Source: Rhodospirillaceae bacterium (lineage in GTDB: Bacteria > Pseudomonadota > Alphaproteobacteria > GCA-2731375). From it: a DNA stretch of 64,000 nucleotides. Where the stretch lies: the NCBI GenBank assembly GCA_018701215.1, contig JABIWH010000060.1, positions 62,001-126,000 of the forward strand, read 5' to 3'. A program made the position numbers and the translations under genes. This document shows positions 35,492-44,003 of the stretch, piece by piece. The stretch's first letter is position 1, and each line of letters opens with the position of its first letter. The notes under the pieces were generated by a model that was not told where the DNA came from, did not search any database, and worked only from the letters and a program-made list of their open reading frames with translations.

Positions 35492-35962
35492 TCAGCCCTG
35501 TCCCAAGCTTTTTTCCAACTCCATATACGGTCCCGCCGTCATGCCCTGGCTGCGGAAAAAGGACAGGTTCAAGCCGTCGTTGCGGGAGACCATGGTGCGC
35601 ACCGTGCCGACGCCGTCCTTGCGAAAACGCTGGCAGATCGCCTCCAGCAGGCCGCTGCCGACGCCCCCCTCCCGGCAATCGGGGCTGACATTGACTGCGA
35701 AAACCCAGCCGCAGGGCGGTGAGCCGAATTCCCAGGTGCGGATCTCGCCGACGATGAAGCCAACCATTTCGCCGGCTACGTCCGAAATCAGAAAATTGCG
35801 CCCGAAATGCTGCTCCATCACATAGGCCTGAAACATCTCCCGCCAATAATCCGGCTTGGCCAGGCCCGTATGGATTTCATCCAGCCTGATGACCGCTTCC
35901 AGATCAGTGGCGACGGCATCGCGGATATTTTTGGCCGGCTCGCTCATGGTTGAACCGCTCAT
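35492..35962 (-). CDS. GNAT family N-acetyltransferase
   Basis: A 156-residue GNAT acetyltransferase. Motif A is visible as VNVSPDCREGGVGSGLLEAI (Q/R-x-x-G-x-G/A, about 92-111), preceded by GFIVGEIRTWEFG. The target is unknown; several acyl-CoA-pathway operons contain a protein-lysine acetyltransferase that tunes ligases, but nothing here proves that. The ATG at 35962 overlaps the stop of the ferritin-like gene (ATGA); a second ATG five codons later (35947) is possible. The Rrf2 gene starts four bases after its stop. Confidence 0.82.
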   Translation of the reverse strand: MSGSTMSEPAKNIRDAVATDLEAVIRLDEIHTGLAKPDYWREMFQAYVMEQHFGRNFLISDVAGEMVGFIVGEIRTWEFGSPPCGWVFAVNVSPDCREGGVGSGLLEAICQRFRKDGVGTVRTMVSRNDGLNLSFFRSQGMTAGPYMELEKSLGQG

Positions 35963-36474
35963 GGCTGTACTGGTGGATCGTCATCGGTGTCCCAGTCGTG
36001 CTCCGGTTCCGGGTAGCGCTGTAACCATTCCCGAACCAGGGCGACATGCTCGGCTTCCTCCAACACGAACTCCTCGGCCAGGTTGCGCAGGTCGTCCGTG
36101 GGCGCCTGGTTGACGACATCCGTATAGAACGCCAGGGCGCGTTCCTCCGCCGCCAGGGCCAGGGTCAAGGCCTGATGGGGTTGGATCAGATAGTGCATTT
36201 CACCAAACGGGATCGCCTCCGGGCTTTCCAGATTGCCCCAGGCGTAATCCGCCGCCGCCATGGGCGTTCTCGCTGCACCGTGCTCCAGGCTCAACTCAGC
36301 CGCATGTTTGGCTTCAATCTCCGCCAGCTTGGCGAACAGGTCGCCGACCTCGGTGTTGTTGCAGGCATACATTTGATCGGCCAGATCCTGGTAGCGCTCC
36401 GCTGCCTCGTTCTCGATGGCATAGGCGTGGGCCAGCAAGGTTTCGCGGTTGCCAGGTTTCTCGGCGGCATTCAT
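35959..36474 (-). CDS. Rubrerythrin/ferritin-like diiron protein
   Basis: A 171-residue four-helix bundle. Metal-binding residues can be placed in AIENEAAERYQDL, AEIEAKHAAELS, LAAEERALAFYTD and VLEEAEHVALVREW, giving the E...ExxH twice pattern of diiron rubrerythrins. No rubredoxin domain is attached. Such proteins remove peroxide or store iron; in an operon with oxygen-sensitive KorAB, beside benzoyl-CoA reductase genes, protection of Fe-S enzymes is a reasonable role. Overlapping ATGA junctions link it to korB and the GNAT gene. Confidence 0.82.
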   Translation of the reverse strand: MNAAEKPGNRETLLAHAYAIENEAAERYQDLADQMYACNNTEVGDLFAKLAEIEAKHAAELSLEHGAARTPMAAADYAWGNLESPEAIPFGEMHYLIQPHQALTLALAAEERALAFYTDVVNQAPTDDLRNLAEEFVLEEAEHVALVREWLQRYPEPEHDWDTDDDPPVQP

Positions 36475-37304
36475 GGCAGGAACTCCGCTTCAAAATCAAC
36501 CTTGGCCGCATCATCCGGCTTGAAGGCAGGTTGATAGGGCGCGCGGTTGCCACGGTACAATATGCCGGTGTTGAAGCCGTCATCGGTCAGAACCCGGCGC
36601 GCCGCGCGGGCCCGGTCCTCCGTTGCGTCGACCGAGGCCGGATGCACCTGCTTGGCCCATTCACGTTCCTCGGGCCGGAAGGTGACACAGGGGCTGAGGA
36701 TCTCAATCAGGGAAAATCCCGGATGATTGATCGCCTCGACAATCGTTTGCGCCGTGCCCTTGGCATCGCCTGAAAATGTCCGGGCGACAAAATTCGCGCC
36801 CGCCGCCAGGGCAATCACCAGGGGATGAAAGGGGCTAAGCCCGGTACCGCCTGGTACCAGGGCGCTGTCCCATTCTGGCGGCGTGGTGGGCGAAGGCTGG
36901 CCCTTGGTCATGCCATAGACCTGATTATCCATGACGATATAGGTTAGATCCACGTTGCGCCGGCAGGCATGCATGAAGTGATTGCCGCCGATGGAGTAGC
37001 CGTCGCCATCGCCGCCCGCCGCGATCACCAGCAGATCGGGCCGGCTCAACTTCAACCCCGTGGCCAAAGGAAGCGCGCGGCCATGCACACCGTGAAAGCC
37101 ATAACAGGAGGTATAGGCCGGCACGCGGGAGGAACAGCCGATGCCGGAGATGACCGCGACCTCCTCGGGCGGGCGGCCCACATCGGCCATGGCCATGGTG
37201 ATGGCCATCAGGATCGAGAAATCGCCGCAGCCGGGGCACCAGACCGGTTTCAGATCGGATTTATAGTCCCGCGCCGTTAGCGCGCATGCGGTCTCGGCGT
37301 TCAT
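36471..37304 (-). CDS. korB: 2-oxoacid:ferredoxin oxidoreductase beta subunit
   Basis: A 277-residue TPP-binding subunit. Fe-S ligands are Cys in WCPGCGDFS, GIGCSSR and SPCVTF; the TPP/Mg site is GDGDGYSIGGNHFMHACRRN with IVMDNQVYGMTKGQPSPTT. The ATG at 37304 overlaps the korA stop (ATGA) and has GGAGG at a proper distance; an ATG three codons upstream is too close to the site. With KorA it oxidises 2-oxoglutarate (or another 2-oxoacid) and reduces ferredoxin, the usual electron source for benzoyl-CoA reductase in Thauera. Confidence 0.92.
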   Translation of the reverse strand: MNAETACALTARDYKSDLKPVWCPGCGDFSILMAITMAMADVGRPPEEVAVISGIGCSSRVPAYTSCYGFHGVHGRALPLATGLKLSRPDLLVIAAGGDGDGYSIGGNHFMHACRRNVDLTYIVMDNQVYGMTKGQPSPTTPPEWDSALVPGGTGLSPFHPLVIALAAGANFVARTFSGDAKGTAQTIVEAINHPGFSLIEILSPCVTFRPEEREWAKQVHPASVDATEDRARAARRVLTDDGFNTGILYRGNRAPYQPAFKPDDAAKVDFEAEFLP

Positions 37305-39064
37305 GACAGCCATTCCTCCAGCTTGGCGGTAATCTCGTCCGCCCGAAACGGTTGCGGGCCGGGCCGGGCGTATAGGTCGGCCATGGCCGGCAGATCGAAC
37401 TGTGCCTTCAGGTGGCCAAAGAACTGCGCCATCTGGCTTTGTTCGATAACCAGAATCTGTTCGCTGCCCTGCAATGCGGCGGCCAGCGCCTTTGGCTGGG
37501 CCGGACTGATCAGACGCAGGGAGATCAAACGCAGGCGTTTGCCATCGGGGTCCAGTCGCCGCATGGCCTCGCGCACCGGGCCGGTGGTGGAGCCCCAGGT
37601 GATAATGGCGGCGGGACCGTCGCCTTCGATCTGAGCCCAATGATCGCCGTAGTCATAGTCCACGACCTTGCGCAGGCGTTTGTCCAGTTGTTGGTTATGG
37701 TCCGCCACGCCCGAGGACGGTCTGCCGCTTTCGGCATGTTCCAGACCATCGGCGGTATACTGCCCGCCCGGCGTGCCCGGCAGGGCCATGGGCGAGACGC
37801 CCGAGGCGGTCAGGGCATAGCGTTGGTAATCTTCGCCCGGCGCCTCGGCCACCTCTCGGCGGGCGGCGAAGGCCTGCTCGGCCGGTTTCTCGACGATGCC
37901 CAGAGCCTGCCCAAAAGATTGATCAGACAGCATAATGGCGGGTACTTGCATGGCTTCGGCCAGATGCGTGGACCATTGCGCCGTGAACAGGCAATCGGAA
38001 ATGGAGTTCGGCGCGGTCACCACATGAGGCGCATCGCCATGCAGGCCATAGACCGCGATGTTCAGATCGGATTGTTCCGACTTGGTTGGAATGCCGGTGG
38101 ACGGCCCGCCGCGCATTACGTCGATCACCAGCATTGGGATTTCCGCCGCCACCGCTAAACCGATCGACTCGCTCATCAAGGCCAGGCCGGGGCCGGAGGT
38201 CGCGGTCAGCACGGCGGAGCCGCCGAAGGACCCTCCGATGATCATATTGATCGAGGCCAGTTCATCCTCCGCCTGGACCAGCAGACCGCCGGCCTTTTGC
38301 AAACGGGGCGCCAGCCATTCCAGAATTTCGGTGGCCGGCGTGATGGGATAGGCGGCGGCGAAGCGCACACCGCCGCGCATGGCACCATAACCCGCCGCCT
38401 GATTGCCGGAAATAATCCAGCGCGCGGCCTCTGTTGGGGCGGCGGCCAGTTTCGACAGGCTGAAATTGGCGGCCTCCTCATAGCCAAGATCCAATGCCGT
38501 TAGGCCCTGGGCCATGGCCGCCTCGCCCTTTTTCTCCAGCCGCTCGCCGATCAGGGCGGCGACCGCCTCCCGTGGCAGCCCGATAGCGCCGGCGACCGTG
38601 CCCAAAGCCACCATGTTGGGCCGGGTACCTTTGTGGGACCGCGTCAGGGTCTTTAAGTTGATCTCTTCCAGCCGGGGATCAGGCTCTGTCACGATCTGGG
38701 GCAACTCCGCCCCGGCCTCGCCTGATATCACCAGGGTATTGGCGCCAAGCAGCAGTTCACCGGCGAAGCGTTCGGCATTCTTCCAATCAATGGCGAGCAG
38801 CAGATCGACACGGTCGCCCTGGATCTCGACCGGTTTCGTCGACAAGGTGACAAAGGCCGCTGCCTCGCCGCCGCGGATCTGCGGGCCAAAGGACTTGGTC
38901 ATCAGGCCGTAATAGCCCGCCCGCGCCGCCGCCCGCAGCAGGATTTCCGCTGCCGTCATGACGCCGGAGCCGCCGCTGCCAAGCATGACAATGCTCAGCG
39001 ACTGCCTTGGCATTGCCGTCACATTGGTGACCGGCCGGTCCAAAGTGGTTTCTATCTGGTTCAT
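37301..39064 (-). CDS. korA: 2-oxoacid:ferredoxin oxidoreductase, fused gamma-alpha subunit
   Basis: A 587-residue fusion of gamma domain (about 20-190, GSGGSGVMTAAEILLRAA and KSFGPQIRGGEAA) and alpha domain (from about 205, RFAAAYPITPATEILEWLA, then PSTGIPTKSEQSDLN). It assembles with KorB into a heterodimeric 2-oxoglutarate:ferredoxin oxidoreductase that makes low-potential reduced ferredoxin. The gene is transcribed divergently from bcrC, 220 bases away, the same pairing of kor and bcr functions known from denitrifying benzoate degraders. GGAGGAGC precedes the ATG. Confidence 0.93.
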   Translation of the reverse strand: MNQIETTLDRPVTNVTAMPRQSLSIVMLGSGGSGVMTAAEILLRAAARAGYYGLMTKSFGPQIRGGEAAAFVTLSTKPVEIQGDRVDLLLAIDWKNAERFAGELLLGANTLVISGEAGAELPQIVTEPDPRLEEINLKTLTRSHKGTRPNMVALGTVAGAIGLPREAVAALIGERLEKKGEAAMAQGLTALDLGYEEAANFSLSKLAAAPTEAARWIISGNQAAGYGAMRGGVRFAAAYPITPATEILEWLAPRLQKAGGLLVQAEDELASINMIIGGSFGGSAVLTATSGPGLALMSESIGLAVAAEIPMLVIDVMRGGPSTGIPTKSEQSDLNIAVYGLHGDAPHVVTAPNSISDCLFTAQWSTHLAEAMQVPAIMLSDQSFGQALGIVEKPAEQAFAARREVAEAPGEDYQRYALTASGVSPMALPGTPGGQYTADGLEHAESGRPSSGVADHNQQLDKRLRKVVDYDYGDHWAQIEGDGPAAIITWGSTTGPVREAMRRLDPDGKRLRLISLRLISPAQPKALAAALQGSEQILVIEQSQMAQFFGHLKAQFDLPAMADLYARPGPQPFRADEITAKLEEWLS

Positions 39065-39105
39065 CGAAGCTCCTCCACACGTTCCACCCTGTCGATTTAG
39101 GCTTG

Positions 39106-39119
39106 ACGGTTAAAACCGT
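39106..39119. promoter_or_regulatory. Palindrome 1 in the korA-bcrC divergent region
   Basis: ACGGTTAAAACCGT: 6-bp arms around AA, overlapping a TTGACG element (39104-39109) that could be a -35 box on the plus strand. It is a candidate regulator site controlling either operon. Confidence 0.4.
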
Positions 39120-39123
39120 ATTG

Positions 39124-39139
39124 TGGTACTTAAATACCA
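39124..39139. promoter_or_regulatory. Palindrome 2 in the korA-bcrC divergent region
   Basis: TGGTACTTAAATACCA, 14 of 16 positions symmetric, five bases after palindrome 1. The TGGTA/TACCA half-sites resemble GntR or MarR-type operators, but no such regulator gene lies in the window. The rest of the 220-base gap shows no clear FNR box (TTGAT-N4-ATCAA). Confidence 0.4.
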
Positions 39140-39284
39140 TATTAGCTGATCCAAACAGATTTAGTCAATTCTTTTTTGGGTCATATTTGGGGCTTGGGGG
39201 CCCTTAACAGCTGGTTTTTCGGGGGAAAGACAAAGTCAGGGGAAGACGACGAGGTCATGTTTTTTAATTGGGAGAGCATCCAAG

Positions 39285-40448
39285 ATGACCGTGCAAGAAA
39301 TTGTCGACCGCTGCCAGGCTCTATTCGACGACCTGGATTTCAACGCCGTTAAGGATTGGAAAGCCGCCAATCCCGGTGCCAAGGCCATCGGTTATCTGCC
39401 GATCTATGTGCCGCGCGAGATCATCCATGCCGCCGGCATGTTGCCCGTGGGCATATTCGGCGGCGGTGATCAGCTGGAAGTGATCCACGGCGACGCCTAT
39501 TATCAAAGCTATATCTGCCGTATTCCCCGCTCCACCATTGAACTGGGCCTGACCGGGCGCCTCGATAGCCTGGACGGCATGCTGTTTCCATCGATCTGCG
39601 ATGTGATCCGCAATTTGTCCGGCATGTGGCAGCTGTTGTTCAAGGACAAGTACGTCAAATACTTTGACGTGCCACAGACCTACAAGGATGACATCGGCGG
39701 CGCGTTCTACATCCACGAGATGCAGACCCTGCGCGAGGATCTGGGCAAGCTGGCCGGGCGTGAGATCACCGACGAGGATCTGCAGAACTCCATCGCCGTC
39801 TATAACGAAAACCGCCGGGTCATCAACGAAGTCTACCAGCTGCGCGCCAAGCAGCCCTGGCAGGTGCCGACCTCGGAGATCTATCTGCTGCTGCGCGCCG
39901 GCATGGTTCTGCCGGTGGAGGAACATACCCAATTGCTGCGCGACTATCTCGCCGCGGCGGGCGCCGAGGAACGGCCCCGGCGTGACAACTGCCGCGTGGT
40001 GGTCAACGGCGTGTTCTGCGAGCAACCACCGCTTGGTCTGATCAAATCCCTGGAGATGGCCGGTTGTTACGTGGTGGACGACGATTTCCTGCTGATCACC
40101 CGTTGGCTGATCGACGATGTGCCGACCACGGGCGATCCCATGGACAACCTGTCGAAAGCCTTTCTGCATCATTCCGCCGCGACCTCGGCCAAGTTCGAAC
40201 CGGACAAGGCGGACAAGGGCAAGTTCCTGATCAATCAGGTGCGCAACAGCGGCGCCGAAGGCGTGATCTTCGCCGCCCCCAGTTTCTGCGACCCGGCGTT
40301 GCTCGACCGGCCCATGCTGCAAGAGGCCCTGAACCGGGACGATATTCCCTACACCGCCTTCAAGTACGCCGAAAACACCGGACAAATGCAGGCGATCCGC
40401 GAACAAGCGGGCACCTTCGCCGATTCAATCAAACTATGGAGCGCATGA
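39285..40448 (+). CDS. bcrC: Benzoyl-CoA reductase, subunit C (2-hydroxyacyl-CoA dehydratase-like)
   Basis: A 387-residue subunit of the catalytic half of class I benzoyl-CoA reductase, which reduces benzoyl-CoA to cyclohexa-1,5-diene-1-carboxyl-CoA. The HgdB/BcrC fold is shown by GYLPIYVPREIIHAAGMLPV (about 36-55); candidate cluster ligands are Cys78 (SYICRIPRS), Cys105 (PSICDVIRN) and the later FCEQPPLG and APSFCDPALL. The length matches BcrC (about 385). GGGAGAGC precedes the ATG, and the bcrB start overlaps its stop. A 3-methyl- or other substituted benzoyl-CoA substrate cannot be excluded. Confidence 0.92.
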   Translation: MTVQEIVDRCQALFDDLDFNAVKDWKAANPGAKAIGYLPIYVPREIIHAAGMLPVGIFGGGDQLEVIHGDAYYQSYICRIPRSTIELGLTGRLDSLDGMLFPSICDVIRNLSGMWQLLFKDKYVKYFDVPQTYKDDIGGAFYIHEMQTLREDLGKLAGREITDEDLQNSIAVYNENRRVINEVYQLRAKQPWQVPTSEIYLLLRAGMVLPVEEHTQLLRDYLAAAGAEERPRRDNCRVVVNGVFCEQPPLGLIKSLEMAGCYVVDDDFLLITRWLIDDVPTTGDPMDNLSKAFLHHSAATSAKFEPDKADKGKFLINQVRNSGAEGVIFAAPSFCDPALLDRPMLQEALNRDDIPYTAFKYAENTGQMQAIREQAGTFADSIKLWSA

Positions 40449-41749
40449 TGAACACAGCCGCCCCCAAAAAACCCTCCACCGAGGTGGTCAAAGAAGCTTC
40501 CATGCTGAAGCAAAAGGTGATGATCGACGAAAACTTCACCCGGCTGTCCACATCGAATGAAGACGGCCGCAAGGTCGTTTCCACCTTCGTGCCGGGCAAT
40601 TTGAACGAATTGCTGATGTGCTTTGATCTGGACCGAAATTTTCCCGAGATTAATGCCCTGCAAAACGGCATGCGCAAGAAATCCGGACGTCTGATCATGG
40701 AGGCCGAACGTAACGGCCAATCGGAAGATGTCTGCACCTATGTGAAATCCGATCTCGGCATGATCGAACAGGGCAACATCGGGCCCACGGGCGAAAAGCT
40801 GCCCGACCCCGACGTTTTGCTGCTCTCCTACACCGGCTGCTTCACCTTCATGAAATGGTTCGAGCTGGTGCGCGAAAAGTACGACTGCGAAACAATCATG
40901 CTGCACGTGCCCTATCAGGCCGACGGCTCTATCACCCAGAACATGCGCGACTATGTGGTCAAGCAGCTGAAGGATGACGTGATCCCCACCTTGGAGCGGG
41001 TCAGCGGCGTCAAGTTCGATATCGACCGCCTGCGCGGCTATCTGCGGCAATCACAGCAGGCCGAGGACGACCTGGTCTGGATCCTGCAATCCGCTAAGAA
41101 CAAGCCGTCGCCTATCGATGCCTTCTTTGGCGGCGTCTACTACATCGGGCCGATCTTCACCGCGTTCCGCGGTACCGAGGCGGCGACGGAGTATTACCAA
41201 ACCCTGCGCGGCGAGATCGAACAGCGCCTGGCCGACGGTCTGGGCCCGGTCACACCCGAAGGTGATTTTGGCAAGGAAAAATTCCGCCTGGTCGTCGAAG
41301 GTACGCCGAACTACACCAACTTCCGGGAATTCTGGAAGATGCTCTATGACGAAGGGGCGGTTGTTGTGGCGTCGAGCTACACCAAGGTCGGCGGCGTCTA
41401 TGATCTTGGTTTCCGTCACGATCCAGACAATCCGCTGGAGTCCCTGGCTGACTACTGCCTCGGCTGCTACACCAACCTCAGCCTGCCGGCCCGGATTAAG
41501 ATGTTGACCAACTACATCGAGGATTATCAAGCCGACGGTCTGCTGGTCAATTCCGTGAAAAGCTGCAACAGCTTCTCCGCCGGGCAGTTGTTAATGCTGC
41601 GCGAGATTGAAAAGCGCACCGGCAAGCCGGGCGCGTTTATTGAAACCGATCTGGTCGATCCGCGTTATTTCTCCGCCGCCAACGTGAAGAACCGGTTGGA
41701 GAGTTATTTCCAGATGCTGGAACAAAAAAACGCCACCCAGGCGGCCTAG
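40445..41749 (+). CDS. bcrB: Benzoyl-CoA reductase, subunit B
   Basis: A 434-residue partner of BcrC in the ring-reducing heterodimer. The start is the ATG at 40445, overlapping the bcrC stop; a longer frame upstream lies inside bcrC. Cys ligands are expected in LLSYTGCFTFMKW (about 138-150), LADYCLGCYTNLS and VKSCNSFSAGQ. The size agrees with BcrB/BzdO. The residues near the second cluster, GFRHDPDNPLESLADYC, form the substrate-side region in the dehydratase family. It must work with the ATPase subunits encoded next. Confidence 0.92.
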   Translation: MMNTAAPKKPSTEVVKEASMLKQKVMIDENFTRLSTSNEDGRKVVSTFVPGNLNELLMCFDLDRNFPEINALQNGMRKKSGRLIMEAERNGQSEDVCTYVKSDLGMIEQGNIGPTGEKLPDPDVLLLSYTGCFTFMKWFELVREKYDCETIMLHVPYQADGSITQNMRDYVVKQLKDDVIPTLERVSGVKFDIDRLRGYLRQSQQAEDDLVWILQSAKNKPSPIDAFFGGVYYIGPIFTAFRGTEAATEYYQTLRGEIEQRLADGLGPVTPEGDFGKEKFRLVVEGTPNYTNFREFWKMLYDEGAVVVASSYTKVGGVYDLGFRHDPDNPLESLADYCLGCYTNLSLPARIKMLTNYIEDYQADGLLVNSVKSCNSFSAGQLLMLREIEKRTGKPGAFIETDLVDPRYFSAANVKNRLESYFQMLEQKNATQAA

Positions 41750-41761
41750 GGAGAGCTCACC

Positions 41762-43099
41762 ATGGAAACTTTTATCGGCATTGACCTGGGCTCCACCACC
41801 ACCAAGGCGGTGGTCATGGATGACAACCTGCAGGTCCTGGGACGGGGTATCACCAATTCCCGCTCCAACTACGACGTGGCGGCGGAAGTCGCGAAACAGG
41901 AAGCGTTGCTGAACGCCCGTTTCCATCTATTCCGCCAGAGCCTGGACGGGGTTTCGGCCCTGGACGGACGCCTTGACGATTTTCTCGACCAGTTGGTGCG
42001 GGATTTCCGGCTGGAGCAGTTTCTCGAACAGTTGATTGATCTGGAACGGACCTGCATCGCCAATGCCGATCCGGAACGTTTTGGCGGGGAAACCGATGCC
42101 CTGCATGAAGCCTTGGCCGAGGTTTTTCGCCGCTTGAATAAAGAGGCGCCGGATCAATTCGCACCGGGTGCGCAGCGCAAATCCGATTTTTTTCGGGATA
42201 TCGCCGGCTCCCGCTATTTGGCGGTCGGCGAAACGGTGGCAAACGAAAGCAGTCTGTCTTTCGATCATGTCCTCAACGTCTATGACCGCTCCATCATCGA
42301 TGTGGAAAACCGCATCTCCGAGGAAAGCCTGTCGGACAAATTGCTCCGCGCCCTGGACCGTACGTTCGCGGCCTACGATGATCTGTCGGCGGCCTCCGAT
42401 GCGGTACATGCGCCCATCAGGGAGGTGCTGGAGACGCCGTTGGAGGAGACATTTGTCATCGGCACCGGCTATGGCCGGGCCCGGCTGCCATTTTCCAAGG
42501 ACCATATCCGTTCGGAAATCCTTTGCCATGGCCTGGGCGCACACGTGATGTACCCCGATACCTCGACCGTGCTGGATATCGGTGGTCAGGACACCAAGGC
42601 GATCCAGGTTGATCCCGCCGGCATCGTCGAAAACTTTCAGATGAATGATCGTTGCGCCGCCGGCTGTGGCCGCTATCTGGGCTATATCGCCGACGAGATG
42701 AACCTTGGTCTGCACGAACTTGGCCCGCTGGCCTTGAAGTCGACCCGCAATGTACGCATCAACTCCACCTGCACCGTTTTCGCCGGCGCCGAACTGCGCG
42801 ACCGGCTGTCCCTGGGCGAGGCGCGGGAGGACATCCTGGCCGGTCTGCACCGGGCGATCATCTTGCGCGCCATGTCGATCCTCTCGCGCTCGGGCGGTAT
42901 TCGCGATCAGTTCACCTTCACGGGCGGCGTCGCCAACAACGGCGCGGCGGTGAAGGCGTTGAAGCAATTGATCCAGGAAAACTATGGCGAGTTGACCATC
43001 AACATCGACCCGGATTCGATCTACACCGGAGCCCTGGGCGCGGCCACCTTCGCGCAGCGGGCCGTGGCCGACGGCGAAGTCGCCCAAGTAGAAAACTAG
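41762..43099 (+). CDS. bcrA: Benzoyl-CoA reductase ATPase subunit A
   Basis: A 445-residue ASKHA-fold ATPase of the BcrA/BadF family. Phosphate-1 motif GIDLGSTTTKAV at the N-terminus, phosphate-2 LDIGGQDTKAIQVD (about 271-284), cluster ligands in NDRCAAGCGRYLG (about 294-306), and the adenosine motif FTGGVANNGAAV near the C-terminus. It couples ATP hydrolysis to electron transfer from ferredoxin to BcrBC. The region of about 55-180 is the subunit-specific insertion that separates BcrA from the shorter BcrD. It follows bcrB by 12 bases. Confidence 0.92.
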   Translation: METFIGIDLGSTTTKAVVMDDNLQVLGRGITNSRSNYDVAAEVAKQEALLNARFHLFRQSLDGVSALDGRLDDFLDQLVRDFRLEQFLEQLIDLERTCIANADPERFGGETDALHEALAEVFRRLNKEAPDQFAPGAQRKSDFFRDIAGSRYLAVGETVANESSLSFDHVLNVYDRSIIDVENRISEESLSDKLLRALDRTFAAYDDLSAASDAVHAPIREVLETPLEETFVIGTGYGRARLPFSKDHIRSEILCHGLGAHVMYPDTSTVLDIGGQDTKAIQVDPAGIVENFQMNDRCAAGCGRYLGYIADEMNLGLHELGPLALKSTRNVRINSTCTVFAGAELRDRLSLGEAREDILAGLHRAIILRAMSILSRSGGIRDQFTFTGGVANNGAAVKALKQLIQENYGELTINIDPDSIYTGALGAATFAQRAVADGEVAQVEN

Positions 43100-43123
43100 G
43101 AACATTAGAGGGGGAGTGGCAAA

Positions 43124-43972
43124 ATGCATATTTCAGCAGGTATCGATATTGGCACCGGCGCCGTCAAGGCGGTGTTGTTCAAGAGTGAGGGCGGCGAGAA
43201 GCCCGAATGGCTGGGCAAGCGGATGGAGCGTATCCGCCGCCGCGACCCCATGGATCTGGCCCGGCAATGCTATGACGAAATGTTGGCCGAGGCCGGCTTG
43301 ACGGAAGACGACATCGACTATGTCGCGACCACCGGCGAGGGCGAGAATATCGAATTCCGCACCGGGCATTTTTATTCTATGACCACGCATGCGCGCGGCG
43401 CCATTTATCTGGACCCTGACACCCGTGCGGCCATGGATGTGGGCGCCCTGCATGGCCGGGCCATTCGCGTCGATGATCGCGGCAAGGTTCTGACCTACAA
43501 GATGACCTCGCAATGCGCTTCGGGCTCGGGACAGTTTCTGGAGAATATCGCCCGCTATCTGGGCGTGGCCCTGGACGAGGTTGGCGAGCTGTCACAGCAG
43601 GCCGATGATCCCGAGGCGGTCAGCTCGATTTGCGCCGTGCTGGCGGAAACCGACGTGATCAACATGGTCAGCCGGGGCATTTCCACGCAGAACATCCTGA
43701 AGGGTATTCATACCTCAATGGCGGACCGCTTGGTCAAACTTTTGAAATCCACCAAGGTGGGCGAAGGCACGGTCTTGGTAACGGGCGGCCTGGCCAATGA
43801 CAGCGGCCTGGTGGCGACCATGGCCGAACGCATGGTGGCGCAGAAAATGACCGGTCTGGATCTGCGCGCCCATCCAGATTCCATTTATGCCGGCGCCATT
43901 GGTGCCGCCCTGTGGGGCGCCTTCCGGCATCAGAAATTGGCCGACCTGGAAGCTTTGCCGGTTGCATCGTAA
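43124..43972 (+). CDS. bcrD: Benzoyl-CoA reductase ATPase subunit D
   Basis: A 282-residue ASKHA ATPase, the second subunit of the activase half and of the usual BcrD size. GIDIGTGAVKAVLF, the cluster-binding SQCASGSGQFLENIARYLG (about 127-145), the second Cys in SSICAVLAETDVIN, and VTGGLANDSGLV are present. With BcrA it forms a heterodimer sharing one [4Fe-4S] cluster. Two distinct ASKHA subunits, rather than one, separate this system from 2-hydroxyacyl-CoA dehydratases, which use a homodimeric activator. GGGGGAGTGGC precedes the ATG. Confidence 0.92.
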   Translation: MHISAGIDIGTGAVKAVLFKSEGGEKPEWLGKRMERIRRRDPMDLARQCYDEMLAEAGLTEDDIDYVATTGEGENIEFRTGHFYSMTTHARGAIYLDPDTRAAMDVGALHGRAIRVDDRGKVLTYKMTSQCASGSGQFLENIARYLGVALDEVGELSQQADDPEAVSSICAVLAETDVINMVSRGISTQNILKGIHTSMADRLVKLLKSTKVGEGTVLVTGGLANDSGLVATMAERMVAQKMTGLDLRAHPDSIYAGAIGAALWGAFRHQKLADLEALPVAS

Positions 43973-44003
43973 GCTGGACCGTTATTCGAGAGAGGAACCC
44001 ATC

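Noticed and set aside
39065..39284. FNR-type box expected for an oxygen-sensitive pathway
   Set aside because: No TTGAT-N4-ATCAA match, or match with one mismatch in each half, was found in the divergent region.
39285..41749. 2-hydroxyacyl-CoA dehydratase (HgdA/HgdB) for the BcrC/BcrB pair
   Set aside because: Dehydratases use a single homodimeric ASKHA activator. Here two different ASKHA subunits of BcrA and BcrD size follow, with ferredoxin and KorAB, which is the benzoyl-CoA reductase layout.
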